NCBI RefSeq assembly: GCF_025770765.1
Contig: NZ_JANZKY010000002.1
Span: forward strand, 248,001 to 312,000
Direction of reading: 5' to 3'
Source: Propionivibrio soli
GTDB lineage: Bacteria > Pseudomonadota > Gammaproteobacteria > Burkholderiales > Rhodocyclaceae
DNA: 64,000 bases
Under the pieces are notes generated by a model. The model did no database searches, was not told the origin of the DNA, and was given only the letters and a program-made list of their open reading frames with translations. A program made the translations under genes and the position numbers. Shown here piece by piece: positions 1 through 8,700 of this stretch; the first letter of the stretch is position 1, and every line of letters begins with the position of its first letter.

Positions 1-618
1 CGCGGCTTCGCCGTCGTCGCCGACGAGGTGCGCAAGCTGGCCGACCGTACAACCCATGCGACGGCCGACATCTCGAAATTGGTCACGGGCATCCAGGCGG
101 AAACGGCTTCCGCCCATACGTGCATTGGTGACCTCGACAAACAGTCGGCGTCCTTCAAGGTCCACGGCGACCACGCCGCGTCGGCGATCGGCCAAATCGC
201 CACACTCACGCGTGGCATGGGAACAACGATCGCGGCTACGTCGCTGCGCAGCTTCGTCGAACTCGTGAAGATCGATCATCTGCTCTACAAGCTCGACGTT
301 TATCACGTACTCACCGGCGCCTCGGAGCGCACGCACAGCCATTTCGCGGAAGCCACCGAATGCCGTCTCGGCAAGTGGTACTACGAGGGTGAAGGCCGCG
401 AACAGTATTCGCAGCTCGACGGATTCCGTGCCATCGAGGCGCCGCACACCGAGTTTCATCGTCAAGGCCGAGCAGCGGTCGACGCCTATCATGCCGGCGA
501 TACCGCGGCAGGGAGTTCTGCGATCGAGCAAATGGAAAAAGCAAGCGCCGCGGTGCTTGAGAGCCTTGAGCGCGTTGCCCGCAGCGGCGAACAAGCGGCC
601 GGTCATCTGGTTTCCTAG
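1..618 (+). CDS. Methyl-accepting chemotaxis protein, C-terminal part, with CZB zinc-binding domain (partial)
   Basis: The reading frame is open from base 1, so the N-terminus lies outside the window. The first residues read RGFAVVADEVRKLADR, the conserved hairpin tip of the chemoreceptor signalling domain that contacts CheA and CheW. After a helical stretch, the C-terminal part (about residues 85-200) looks like a chemoreceptor zinc-binding (CZB) domain: a KIDHLLYK helix, the CRLGKWYYEG motif and an HTEFH pair supply the expected His/Cys ligands. Family knowledge links CZB domains to zinc and to hypochlorous-acid sensing by cytoplasmic or membrane chemoreceptors. Membrane segments and the ligand-binding domain cannot be judged here. 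The next gene begins 18 nt downstream and is unrelated. Confidence 0.9.
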   Translation, partial: RGFAVVADEVRKLADRTTHATADISKLVTGIQAETASAHTCIGDLDKQSASFKVHGDHAASAIGQIATLTRGMGTTIAATSLRSFVELVKIDHLLYKLDVYHVLTGASERTHSHFAEATECRLGKWYYEGEGREQYSQLDGFRAIEAPHTEFHRQGRAAVDAYHAGDTAAGSSAIEQMEKASAAVLESLERVARSGEQAAGHLVS

Positions 619-636
619 TACGCCATACCGTTCGAT

Positions 637-1293
637 ATGCCAAATCGTACGTCCTTATCCTCCGCGCGCCATATCGTCGTCGAAGGCCCGATCGGTGTCG
701 GCAAGACAAGCCTTGCTCGCCGCCTCGGTGAGCATCTCGACGCCGAACTCCTGCTCGAACAGCCGGAAACCAACCCCTTCCTGCAGCGCTTCTATACCGA
801 CCAGGCACGCTACGCGATGCAAACGCAGCTTTTCTTTCTCTTTCAACGGCTCGACCAGCTGCGCGACCTTTCTCAGCCAGACCTCTTCCCGCGCACGGTA
901 ATCTGCGACTACCTGCTAGACAAGGATCCGCTGTTCGCCCGCCTGACTTTGAGCGATGACGAATATCGGCTCTATCGGCAGATTTACGACCGAGTCTCGG
1001 CGCATGCGGCGGCCACGCCGGATCTCGTGATTTACTTGCAAGCCAAGCCGGAAACGCTCATTGCGCGCGTGCGCAAGCGGGGCGTCGAGGCCGAGCGCAA
1101 GATCAGCGACGATTACCTGACGCTGCTCGGTGAGAGCTACACGCGCTTCTTCCACACCTATGACGCTGCGCCCGTCATGGTGGTCAATTCGGAGAATCTC
1201 AACTTCGTCGACAACGAAGACGATTTCCAACTTTTGGTGCAGCGCATCGAAGGCATGCGCAGTCACCGCGAATACTTCAACAGAGGTGAATAA
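637..1293 (+). CDS. dgk: Deoxynucleoside kinase (deoxyadenosine/deoxyguanosine kinase type)
   Basis: This 218-residue protein phosphorylates deoxynucleosides in purine deoxynucleotide salvage. The P-loop [16 protein letters not shown] is at residues 14-29, and the LID-like region [13 protein letters not shown], which closes over the nucleotide, is near residues 147-159. Length and motif order match the deoxyadenosine/deoxyguanosine kinase family (dNK) rather than thymidylate kinase. The ATG at 637 precedes the P-loop by the usual short distance. panB starts 4 nt after the stop with its ribosome-binding site (AGAGGTG) inside this gene's end, so the two are probably co-transcribed. A dNK gene next to panB and panC is a familiar betaproteobacterial arrangement. 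Exact substrate preference cannot be read from sequence. Confidence 0.85.
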   Translation: MPNRTSLSSARHIVVEGPIGVGKTSLARRLGEHLDAELLLEQPETNPFLQRFYTDQARYAMQTQLFFLFQRLDQLRDLSQPDLFPRTVICDYLLDKDPLFARLTLSDDEYRLYRQIYDRVSAHAAATPDLVIYLQAKPETLIARVRKRGVEAERKISDDYLTLLGESYTRFFHTYDAAPVMVVNSENLNFVDNEDDFQLLVQRIEGMRSHREYFNRGE

Positions 1294-1297
1294 GAAT

Positions 1298-2110
1298 ATG
1301 TCCAGTCATATCGAAACCCGCCGGCTGACGCACGTCGATCTTGCCAAGCTGCGCGCCAGCGGCGAAAAGATCGCCATGCTGACGTGCTACGACGCGAGCT
1401 TCGCGCAGCTCTGCGAGAAAGCGGGCGTTGAATCATTGCTCGTCGGCGATTCGCTCGGCATGGTCGTGCAAGGTCATGATTCGACACTGCCGGTCACCGT
1501 TGACGAGATTGCCTACCATACGCGCACGGTCGTTCGTGGCTGCCGCCGGCCGCAGATCATCGCCGACATGCCATTCGGAAGCTACCAGGAGAGCCCCGAG
1601 TCGGCCTTCCGTAACGCCGTAACGCTGATGCGTGCCGGCGCGCAAATGGTCAAGCTCGAAGGCGGCGTCGAGATGGCCCAAACCACGCGCTTCCTGACAT
1701 CGCGCGGCATCCCCGTCTGTGCCCACGTCGGGCTGACGCCGCAGTCGGTACATCAGCTCGGCGGCTATCGCGTGCAGGGCAAGGATGAGGAGTCGGCCAA
1801 ACGCGTTATCGCGGGAGCCATTGCACAGCAGGAGGCAGGCGCAACGTTGATCGTGCTCGAGGCCATGCCGTCGACCGTAGCCGAAGAGACCACCCGACAA
1901 CTGTCGATTCCGACCATCGGCATCGGGGCCGGCGTGCAGTGTTCCGGCCAGGTGCTCGTCCTGCACGACATGCTCGATGTATCGGCAGGACGGAAGGCGC
2001 GCTTCGTACGCAACTTCATGGCCGGGCAAACATCGATCGCCGAGGCCTTGGCGGCGTACGTGGCGGCCGTCAAGGACGGCAGTTTCCCCGGACCAGAGCA
2101 TTGCTACTGA
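1298..2110 (+). CDS. panB: 3-methyl-2-oxobutanoate hydroxymethyltransferase
   Basis: PanB transfers a hydroxymethyl group from 5,10-methylene-tetrahydrofolate to 2-oxoisovalerate, giving ketopantoate, the first committed step of pantothenate and coenzyme A synthesis. The 270-residue protein has [20 protein letters not shown] (metal-binding Asp and substrate pocket), [22 protein letters not shown] and IGIGAG, all in PanB order and at usual length. The frame is open further upstream, but the ATG at 1298 has a purine-rich ribosome-binding site and avoids overlapping the kinase gene, so it is preferred. panC follows after a 163-nt gap with no clear terminator; shared transcription is plausible but not shown. 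Confidence 0.97.
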   Translation: MSSHIETRRLTHVDLAKLRASGEKIAMLTCYDASFAQLCEKAGVESLLVGDSLGMVVQGHDSTLPVTVDEIAYHTRTVVRGCRRPQIIADMPFGSYQESPESAFRNAVTLMRAGAQMVKLEGGVEMAQTTRFLTSRGIPVCAHVGLTPQSVHQLGGYRVQGKDEESAKRVIAGAIAQQEAGATLIVLEAMPSTVAEETTRQLSIPTIGIGAGVQCSGQVLVLHDMLDVSAGRKARFVRNFMAGQTSIAEALAAYVAAVKDGSFPGPEHCY

Positions 2111-2255
2111 CCGCTGTGACCTGGCGGCGACGGCTGACTTGAATCATCGCCGAACGACAAGCGAAACCGACGCCAACGACACCGCAGGTCACACTTTCCA
2201 CCGAACGGCTTTCACCGGAGCCTCTCGCGCCTCACACAGGGACGGCCCCACATAA

Positions 2256-3101
<846 letters not shown>

Positions 3102-3108
3102 GTCCTGC

Positions 3109-3135
3109 GGGCGGCCGCAAGTCCGCCCCCACCTT
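3109..3135 (+). terminator. Weak candidate terminator after panC
   Basis: A GGGCGG/CCGCCC stem (3109-3114 and 3123-3128) with an 8-nt loop starts 7 nt after the panC stop codon. It is followed by CCACCTTTT, a short and interrupted T tract, so intrinsic termination would be weak. Confidence 0.35.
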
Positions 3136-3325
3136 TTGCGCGCAGCCCGCGAGCATGGGCGCCCGTCCCCGGCACAGGGCACCAGGCACGGCGGTCGGTT
3201 TCCGGCTTTGCCCTTTAAGCGTGCAATTTCGCTAGAATTGGTGATTCCCACGGCTTAGGGACCACGAGATCACCGCCCTCGTCCCCGCACAGAAATTCTC
3301 CAACATCAAGAAAGGACTACGTTCC

Positions 3326-4408
3326 ATGGATCGGATCTTCAATTTCAGCGCAGGACCGGCCGCCCTTCCGCTGGCCGTTCTCGAACAAGCTCGCGACGAA
3401 CTGGTGAACTGGCATGGTTGCGGGATTTCCGTCATGGAGATGTCGCACCGCGGCAAAGAGTACATGGGCATACACGCCGAAGCCGAAGCCGACCTGCGCG
3501 AACTGATGGGCATCCCGGCGAACTACAAGGTGCTCTTCATGCAAGGTGGCGCCGCGGCTGAATTTGCCATCGTGCCGATGAACCTGTACGGCGACAAGAC
3601 GTCGGCGGATTACATCAACACCGGCGAATGGTCGAAAAAAGCAATCAAGGAAGCGAAGAAGTACGGCAACGTCAACGTAGCCGCGTCTTCGGAAGATAAG
3701 AACTTCACGTACGCACCGGCTCAATCGACCTGGAAGCTCGACCCGAACGCCGCCTACGTGCACTACACAGCCAACGAGACGATCGGCGGCGTCGAGTTTT
3801 TCTGGACACCGGAAACCGGCAACGTGCCGTTGGTGTGCGACATGTCCTCCAACGTACTGTCGCGTCCGATCGACGTCTCGAAGTTCGGATTGATCTACTT
3901 CGGCGCGCAGAAGAACGTCGGCCCGGCCGGCCTGACGATCGTCATCGTGCGCGAAGATTTGCTCGGCAAGGCGCAGAAGTGCACGCCGACGGTTTTCGAT
4001 TTCAAGACGCAGGCCGAAAACGACTCGATGTACAACACGCCGCCAACCTACGCGATCTACATGGCCGGGCTCGTATTCAAGTGGCTCAAGGCGAAGGGCG
4101 GTCTCGTCGAGATGGAGAAGATCAACCGCGCCAAGGCCAACCTGCTCTACGACGTGTTGGATTCCTCTAGCTTCTTCCAGTCCCCGGTAGCGCGTGAAAA
4201 CCGCTCGCTGATGAATATTCCGTTCACGTTGAAAGACGCGTCGCTTGACGAGGAATTCCTCAAGGCCGCGAAAGCCCGCGGGCTGGTGCAGCTCAAGGGT
4301 CACCGTTCGGTAGGCGGCATGCGAGCCTCGATCTACAACGCGATGCCGATCGAAGGCGTGCAAGCGTTGGTTGAGCTGATGAAGGACTTCGAGAAACAAC
4401 ACGGCTGA
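3326..4408 (+). CDS. serC: Phosphoserine aminotransferase
   Basis: SerC is the PLP-dependent aminotransferase that converts 3-phosphohydroxypyruvate to phosphoserine in serine synthesis; it also acts in pyridoxal phosphate synthesis. The 360-residue protein begins with the hallmark [11 protein letters not shown] and contains GGAAAEFA, the TADYxNTGxWS-like stretch [12 protein letters not shown], and [12 protein letters not shown], whose lysine is the PLP Schiff-base residue. [13 protein letters not shown] near the C-terminus binds phosphate. Length is standard. An AAGGA ribosome-binding site precedes the ATG. A strong terminator separates it from serA, the enzyme acting one step earlier, so the two neighbours are probably separate transcripts or attenuated. 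Confidence 0.97.
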   Translation: MDRIFNFSAGPAALPLAVLEQARDELVNWHGCGISVMEMSHRGKEYMGIHAEAEADLRELMGIPANYKVLFMQGGAAAEFAIVPMNLYGDKTSADYINTGEWSKKAIKEAKKYGNVNVAASSEDKNFTYAPAQSTWKLDPNAAYVHYTANETIGGVEFFWTPETGNVPLVCDMSSNVLSRPIDVSKFGLIYFGAQKNVGPAGLTIVIVREDLLGKAQKCTPTVFDFKTQAENDSMYNTPPTYAIYMAGLVFKWLKAKGGLVEMEKINRAKANLLYDVLDSSSFFQSPVARENRSLMNIPFTLKDASLDEEFLKAAKARGLVQLKGHRSVGGMRASIYNAMPIEGVQALVELMKDFEKQHG

Positions 4409-4423
4409 CCCGTCGAGACGACA

Positions 4424-4459
4424 ACGCGCGCGCCGGAGACCTCCGGCGCGCGCGTTTTG
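4424..4459 (+). terminator. Rho-independent terminator between serC and serA
   Basis: A perfect 15-nt inverted repeat (4424-4438 and 4441-4455, almost all GC) is followed at once by TTTTGT. It starts 16 nt after the serC stop and ends about 40 nt before the serA start. Confidence 0.85.
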
Positions 4460-4497
4460 TTCTCCAGCCCCCCATGACACCGACCCGAGGAAACAGC

Positions 4498-5667
4498 ATG
4501 ACGCGTAAGATCCAGACGCTAAACGCGATCTCCAAAAAAGGCCTGGCCCACCTGCCCGCCACCTACGCCGTAAGCAACGACGCGACCCATCCCGACGCGA
4601 TTCTGGTCCGCTCGCAGGTGATGCACGACATGCCGATCCCGGCCAGCGTACTGGCCATCGGCCGTGCCGGCGCGGGCACCAACAATATCCCGGTTCCGGC
4701 GATGAGCCAACGCGGCGTCGTTGTATTCAATACGCCGGGCGCCAATGCAAATGCCGTCAAGGAATTGGTCATCGCGGGCATGCTGATGGGCACGCGCAAT
4801 ATCGCCGCCGCCCTGAACTTCGTCGAGAGCCTGCGCGGCGACGACGAGTCGCTGCACAAGCAGGTGGAAGCGGGCAAGAAGCATTTCGTCGGCCACGAAC
4901 TGCGGGGCAGTACGCTCGGTATCGTCGGCCTCGGTGCCATTGGTTCGATGCTTGCCGATGCAGCAATCAACCTCGGCATGAATGTCATCGGTTTCGACCC
5001 GGAAATCACCGTAGACGCCGCGTGGCGCCTGCCCTCGCAGGTGAAGAAGGCGCTCAGCGTCGATGAACTTGTCAAACGAGCCGACTTCGTCAGCCTGCAC
5101 GTTCCCCTGCTGCCAGCGACGAAGAACCTGATCAACGCCGATCGCGTCAAACTGATGAAGAAGGGCGCCATCCTGCTCAACTTTGCACGCGACGGGATCG
5201 TGAACGAACAGGCCGTGCTCGATGGTCTGAATGAAAACCGGCTGCATGCCTACGTCTGCGACTTTCCGAGCAACCTGCTGCGGCAACATCCGCGCTTCGT
5301 GGCTTTGCCGCACCTCGGTGCCTCCACGGAGGAAGCGGAGGAAAACTGCGCAGTGATGGTCGCCGAACAGGTCACGGACTACCTTGAGAACGGCAACATT
5401 CTCAACTCGGTGAACTACCCGAATATCAGCATGCCGCGCGAATCAAAGTACCGGCTGGCCATTGCGAATGCCAACGTGCCGAACATGCTCGGGCAAATTT
5501 CGACCGCGCTCGCCGAAGCGGGCCTGAACATCCCGAACATGGTCAACAAGTCGCGCGGCGATTTCGCTTTCACGCTCGTTGATGTCGACAGCGAGGTTCC
5601 GCAAGCGGTCATTGATCGTTTGACGGCGATCAGCGGCGTCCTGCGCGTTCGCTACTTGCCGTCCTGA
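4498..5667 (+). CDS. serA: D-3-phosphoglycerate dehydrogenase (ACT-domain form)
   Basis: SerA oxidises 3-phosphoglycerate to 3-phosphohydroxypyruvate with NAD, the first step of serine synthesis. This 389-residue protein has the D-isomer 2-hydroxyacid dehydrogenase layout: an N-terminal substrate lobe with GRAGAGTNNIPV, a Rossmann core with TLGIVGLGAIGSMLAD, the arginine region INFxRxG seen as LLNFARDGIV, and LPHLGASTEEAEENC with the active-site histidine. Residues from about 315 form a small C-terminal ACT domain (ANVPNMLGQISTALAEAGLNI), which in relatives binds serine for feedback inhibition. The ATG at 4498 is chosen over 4474 because of the CGAGGAAAC ribosome-binding site. It lacks the large extra domain of long-form enzymes. 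Confidence 0.93.
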   Translation: MTRKIQTLNAISKKGLAHLPATYAVSNDATHPDAILVRSQVMHDMPIPASVLAIGRAGAGTNNIPVPAMSQRGVVVFNTPGANANAVKELVIAGMLMGTRNIAAALNFVESLRGDDESLHKQVEAGKKHFVGHELRGSTLGIVGLGAIGSMLADAAINLGMNVIGFDPEITVDAAWRLPSQVKKALSVDELVKRADFVSLHVPLLPATKNLINADRVKLMKKGAILLNFARDGIVNEQAVLDGLNENRLHAYVCDFPSNLLRQHPRFVALPHLGASTEEAEENCAVMVAEQVTDYLENGNILNSVNYPNISMPRESKYRLAIANANVPNMLGQISTALAEAGLNIPNMVNKSRGDFAFTLVDVDSEVPQAVIDRLTAISGVLRVRYLPS

Positions 5668-5685
5668 TCCAGACCTCTTTCTCGG

Positions 5686-5715
5686 GGGCGCGGGGGTCTT
5701 CTCCGCGCCCTTTTT
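5686..5715 (+). terminator. Rho-independent terminator after serA
   Basis: GGGCGCGG (5686-5693) pairs with CCGCGCCC (5703-5710) across a 9-nt loop and is followed by TTTTT. It starts 19 nt after the serA stop. Confidence 0.8.
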
Positions 5716-5804
5716 CGTTTACAGATCACCGACGGTCGCTCACATCGGGCGCACGGCAAGAAAACCCGCTCCTACTCCTCTACGATGGCGATCGCGGGAC
5801 TCCG

Positions 5805-7133
5805 CTAGGCAGGAGTTTCGGGCGTCGTTGCCTTCGGTTTGCGCGGCCGGCGACTACGTGAAGCGGCTCGCTTGGGTGGAGTTTTTTCCGTCGCCGCAGA
5901 TGGCGGAGCATCGCTGGCTGGCGCGGGGGCATCGTTCTCGCTCGGCATCGCTATGGTCGCCGCGGACACTGCGGACGTTACAGGCACACTCGCTGTTTCG
6001 ACTCGCGGTTCGCCAACGGTCGGTTCCACGGCAGACGCTCTCGCTTCGCCAGCCGTTATGATTTCTTTGGCCGATTGCGGCACGGCGGTTCCATTCTCCT
6101 TGCCCGCCCTCGCGCTTTCCTTGCGCGGCGCCCGGCGGCCGCCGCGACGTTTGGGAACCGCTGGCATCGTCGGCTCGTTGCTCGACACAGATTCGCCCTC
6201 AGGCGCCGGGAGTCCCGGTTCCGCTGTTTGCGGTTCGGTGGGCGCCGTCTCTGCGGCCGCTGCTTCGACTGAAACGAGCTCGGGGGTTTGGCCAGAGCTC
6301 TCGGCACGCGCCTGACCCGCACCGCGGCTGACGAACGCTCCGGATTTTTCATCACGGCCAATCTCGAGCAAGCCGCGCGCTTGCGCCTCTTCAAGCAAAT
6401 TACCGAAGCTGCGGAAGCCGTAGTACCCCTCGTTGAAATCCGGCTTGCGCCGCTTGATCGCCTCCTTGAGCATCGATGCCCAGATCTTGCCGCTATCGCC
6501 GCGCTCAACGACCAGCGCCTCGAAGGTCTCCACGGCCAGGTCGACCGCCTGGCTCTTGCGCGCTTCGTTCTCCTCCTTGCGCCGTTTATCCTCCTCCGGA
6601 CTCCGTTTCGTGACCGGCTGGCTGGCCTTTGAGTCGCGGCGCGCCGCCCGATGCATCTCGCGTACGAGGTCGTCGTAGAAAATGAACTCGTCGCAATTGG
6701 CAATCAGCAGGTCCGAGGTCGACTGCTTGACGCCGACGCCGATTACATACTTCGCGTTCTCACGCAGCTTGGAGACGAGCGGGGAAAAGTCGGAGTCCCC
6801 GCTGATGATGACGAACGCGTTGACGTGCGACTTCGTGTAGCAGAGGTCGAGCGCGTCGACCACCATCCGGATATCTGCGGAATTCTTGCCCGACTGCCGT
6901 ACGTGGGGAATTTCGATCAATTCGAAGTTCGCCTCGTGCATCGTCGCCTTGAAGTTCTTGTAGCGATCCCAGTCGCAATAGGCTTTCTTCAACACGATGC
7001 TGCCCTTGAGCAACAAGCGTTCGAGCACCGGCTTGATATCGAACTTCTCGTAATTGGCATCGCGCACGCCAAGAGCAACGTTCTCGAAGTCGCAGAACAC
7101 CGCCATGCTGATGGTATCTTGGGGTGCAGCCAT
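5805..7133 (-). CDS. NYN-domain (LabA/DUF88-like) protein with LOTUS/OST-HTH domain and basic disordered tail
   Basis: This 442-residue protein has a PIN-like NYN domain at about residues 10-155, with acidic clusters typical of metal-dependent RNases: AVFCDFENV, NSADIRMVVDALD and SGDSDFSPL. After a charged linker, residues about 195-270 resemble a LOTUS/OST-HTH RNA-binding domain (WASMLKEAIKRRKPDFNEGYYGFRSFGNLLEEA). The last 170 residues are rich in Ala, Pro and Glu and end in Arg/Lys patches such as KRRGGRRAPRK, suggesting a disordered nucleic-acid-binding tail. The ATG at 7133 is preferred because GGAGAAACCC precedes it; ATG 7145 is the alternative. Family members are thought to act on RNA, but the target here is unknown. 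It stands alone on the minus strand. Confidence 0.85.
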   Translation of the reverse strand: MAAPQDTISMAVFCDFENVALGVRDANYEKFDIKPVLERLLLKGSIVLKKAYCDWDRYKNFKATMHEANFELIEIPHVRQSGKNSADIRMVVDALDLCYTKSHVNAFVIISGDSDFSPLVSKLRENAKYVIGVGVKQSTSDLLIANCDEFIFYDDLVREMHRAARRDSKASQPVTKRSPEEDKRRKEENEARKSQAVDLAVETFEALVVERGDSGKIWASMLKEAIKRRKPDFNEGYYGFRSFGNLLEEAQARGLLEIGRDEKSGAFVSRGAGQARAESSGQTPELVSVEAAAAETAPTEPQTAEPGLPAPEGESVSSNEPTMPAVPKRRGGRRAPRKESARAGKENGTAVPQSAKEIITAGEARASAVEPTVGEPRVETASVPVTSAVSAATIAMPSENDAPAPASDAPPSAATEKTPPKRAASRSRRPRKPKATTPETPA

Positions 7134-7431
7134 GGGTTTCTCCATTGGAATTGTCAGCAGATCAGTATACCGCTGCCACAAGGGCAGCTACATGCGAAGC
7201 CCCGTCGACATTTCGCCCGATGACCCGCCTTAGCCCTCCGGCATAGGTACCGGGGTCGATCGAAGGCGCAAGCCCCTTCATCTACCAAGGTCTTACGCCT
7301 GATCGCTGATACGACGTTTCGCTGTCATTACGAGGAACCTTCACTGATCCCGATGTCTACATACCGTTCGGGAACATCCCTTGCCCCCGCTGTCCGCCCT
7401 GCCTCGCGCAGGCAATGCTCCGGAGAATTCC

Positions 7432-8697
7432 ATGACGATGTACAGACTTCCGTCACCGCAGGCTGGTTTTGGCTTTGGTTCATATCTCCGGCCGGGTGCC
7501 CGAAAAGCCGTCGGCATGCGCGTCTGGCCGTTGGCCGGACTCATCGCAGTGGCTCTCGTCCTCTCGGCCTGCAGCAAACCTCAGGCCCAACAGGCCGGAA
7601 TGGGCGGCGGTCCCGCCCCCGTGTCCGCAATTACCGTGCAACCGGAAGCGCTGCCGATTACCCTTGATTACACTGCGCAAACGCTCGGTTCGCGGGAAGT
7701 CGAGGTCCGAGCCCGCGTCACCGGACTGATCGTCAAGCGCAACTACGTCGAAGGCAGCAAGGTGAAAGCCGGGCAGTCGCTGTTCACGATCGACCCCGTG
7801 CCCTACCAGACGGCTGTTGCACGCGCCGAAGCGGACGTCGCCGCCGCCGAAGCGCGCCGGGCGCAGGCCGCGCGCGATGCCGCCCGGCTCGCCCCGCTGA
7901 TCGAAGCCAAAGCGGTCAGCCGCAAGGACTATGACGATGCGGTGTCGGCGGAAGCCATCGCGGGTGCTGATCTGCTGGCCGCAAAGGCCCGGCTGCGCGA
8001 GGCGCGGCTCAATCTGGACTGGACCCGCGTCGAATCACCGATCAGCGGCATCGCCAGCCGGGCTTTGAAATCCGAAGGTTCTCTGGTATCGGGGCCAGAT
8101 GTGCTGTTAACCACCGTGACGCAATCCGATCCGATGCAAATCATCTTCGGCATCCCGGACAATGAACGCCTGCGGCTGCGTCAGGACGTCGAAGCCAACC
8201 GGCTGCAGTGGCCCAAGGACGGCCGCTTCAAGGTGACGCTCAAGCTCGCCGACGGAACGACGTACAGCAAGACCGGCTATACCGACTTCACCGATCTGCG
8301 CGTTTCACGCGAGACGGGAACCAGCGAGGCGCGGGCCGAAGTGGCAAACGCCGACGGGCTATTGCAACCCGGGCAGTTCGTCCGCGTCCAGCTATCCGGC
8401 GCCGTGCGTTCCGGCGTCTTCCGCATCCCGCAACGTGCTGTTATGGAAGGGCCACAAGGCAAGTTCGTCTATGTCGTCGGCAAAGAGAACAAGGCTGAGA
8501 TGCGCCCCGTGCAGACCGGCGATTGGCGCGACGGTGACATTGTCGTGAGCCAAGGGCTCACCCCGGGCGAGCAGGTAATCGTCGATGGCGTTCTGAAACT
8601 CGGCCCTGGCGCTCCGGTGCAGGTCAGCGCAGCGAACGCCGCACCCGGCGCAGCCCAAGGTGCCCCCGCCCCCGCCAACGCAAGCAAGGGGGGCTGA
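7432..8697 (+). CDS. RND efflux periplasmic adaptor lipoprotein (AcrA/MexA family)
   Basis: This is the membrane-fusion subunit that bridges the inner-membrane RND pump and the outer-membrane channel. The 421-residue protein has a lipoprotein signal (WPLAGLIAVALVLSAC) whose Cys is at about residue 50, then the biotinyl-lipoyl half-motifs around GSREVEVRARVTGLIVKRNYVEG and WTRVESPISG, an alpha-hairpin rich in Ala, Arg and Glu between them, and a C-terminal beta-barrel and membrane-proximal domain. The ATG at 7432 has a CGGAGA ribosome-binding site; ATG 7516 would give a more ordinary signal peptide but has no ribosome-binding site. It is followed 3 nt later by the pump gene, so the two are co-translated. 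No regulator gene adjoins. Confidence 0.93.
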   Translation: MTMYRLPSPQAGFGFGSYLRPGARKAVGMRVWPLAGLIAVALVLSACSKPQAQQAGMGGGPAPVSAITVQPEALPITLDYTAQTLGSREVEVRARVTGLIVKRNYVEGSKVKAGQSLFTIDPVPYQTAVARAEADVAAAEARRAQAARDAARLAPLIEAKAVSRKDYDDAVSAEAIAGADLLAAKARLREARLNLDWTRVESPISGIASRALKSEGSLVSGPDVLLTTVTQSDPMQIIFGIPDNERLRLRQDVEANRLQWPKDGRFKVTLKLADGTTYSKTGYTDFTDLRVSRETGTSEARAEVANADGLLQPGQFVRVQLSGAVRSGVFRIPQRAVMEGPQGKFVYVVGKENKAEMRPVQTGDWRDGDIVVSQGLTPGEQVIVDGVLKLGPGAPVQVSAANAAPGAAQGAPAPANASKGG

Positions 8698-8700
8698 TCG

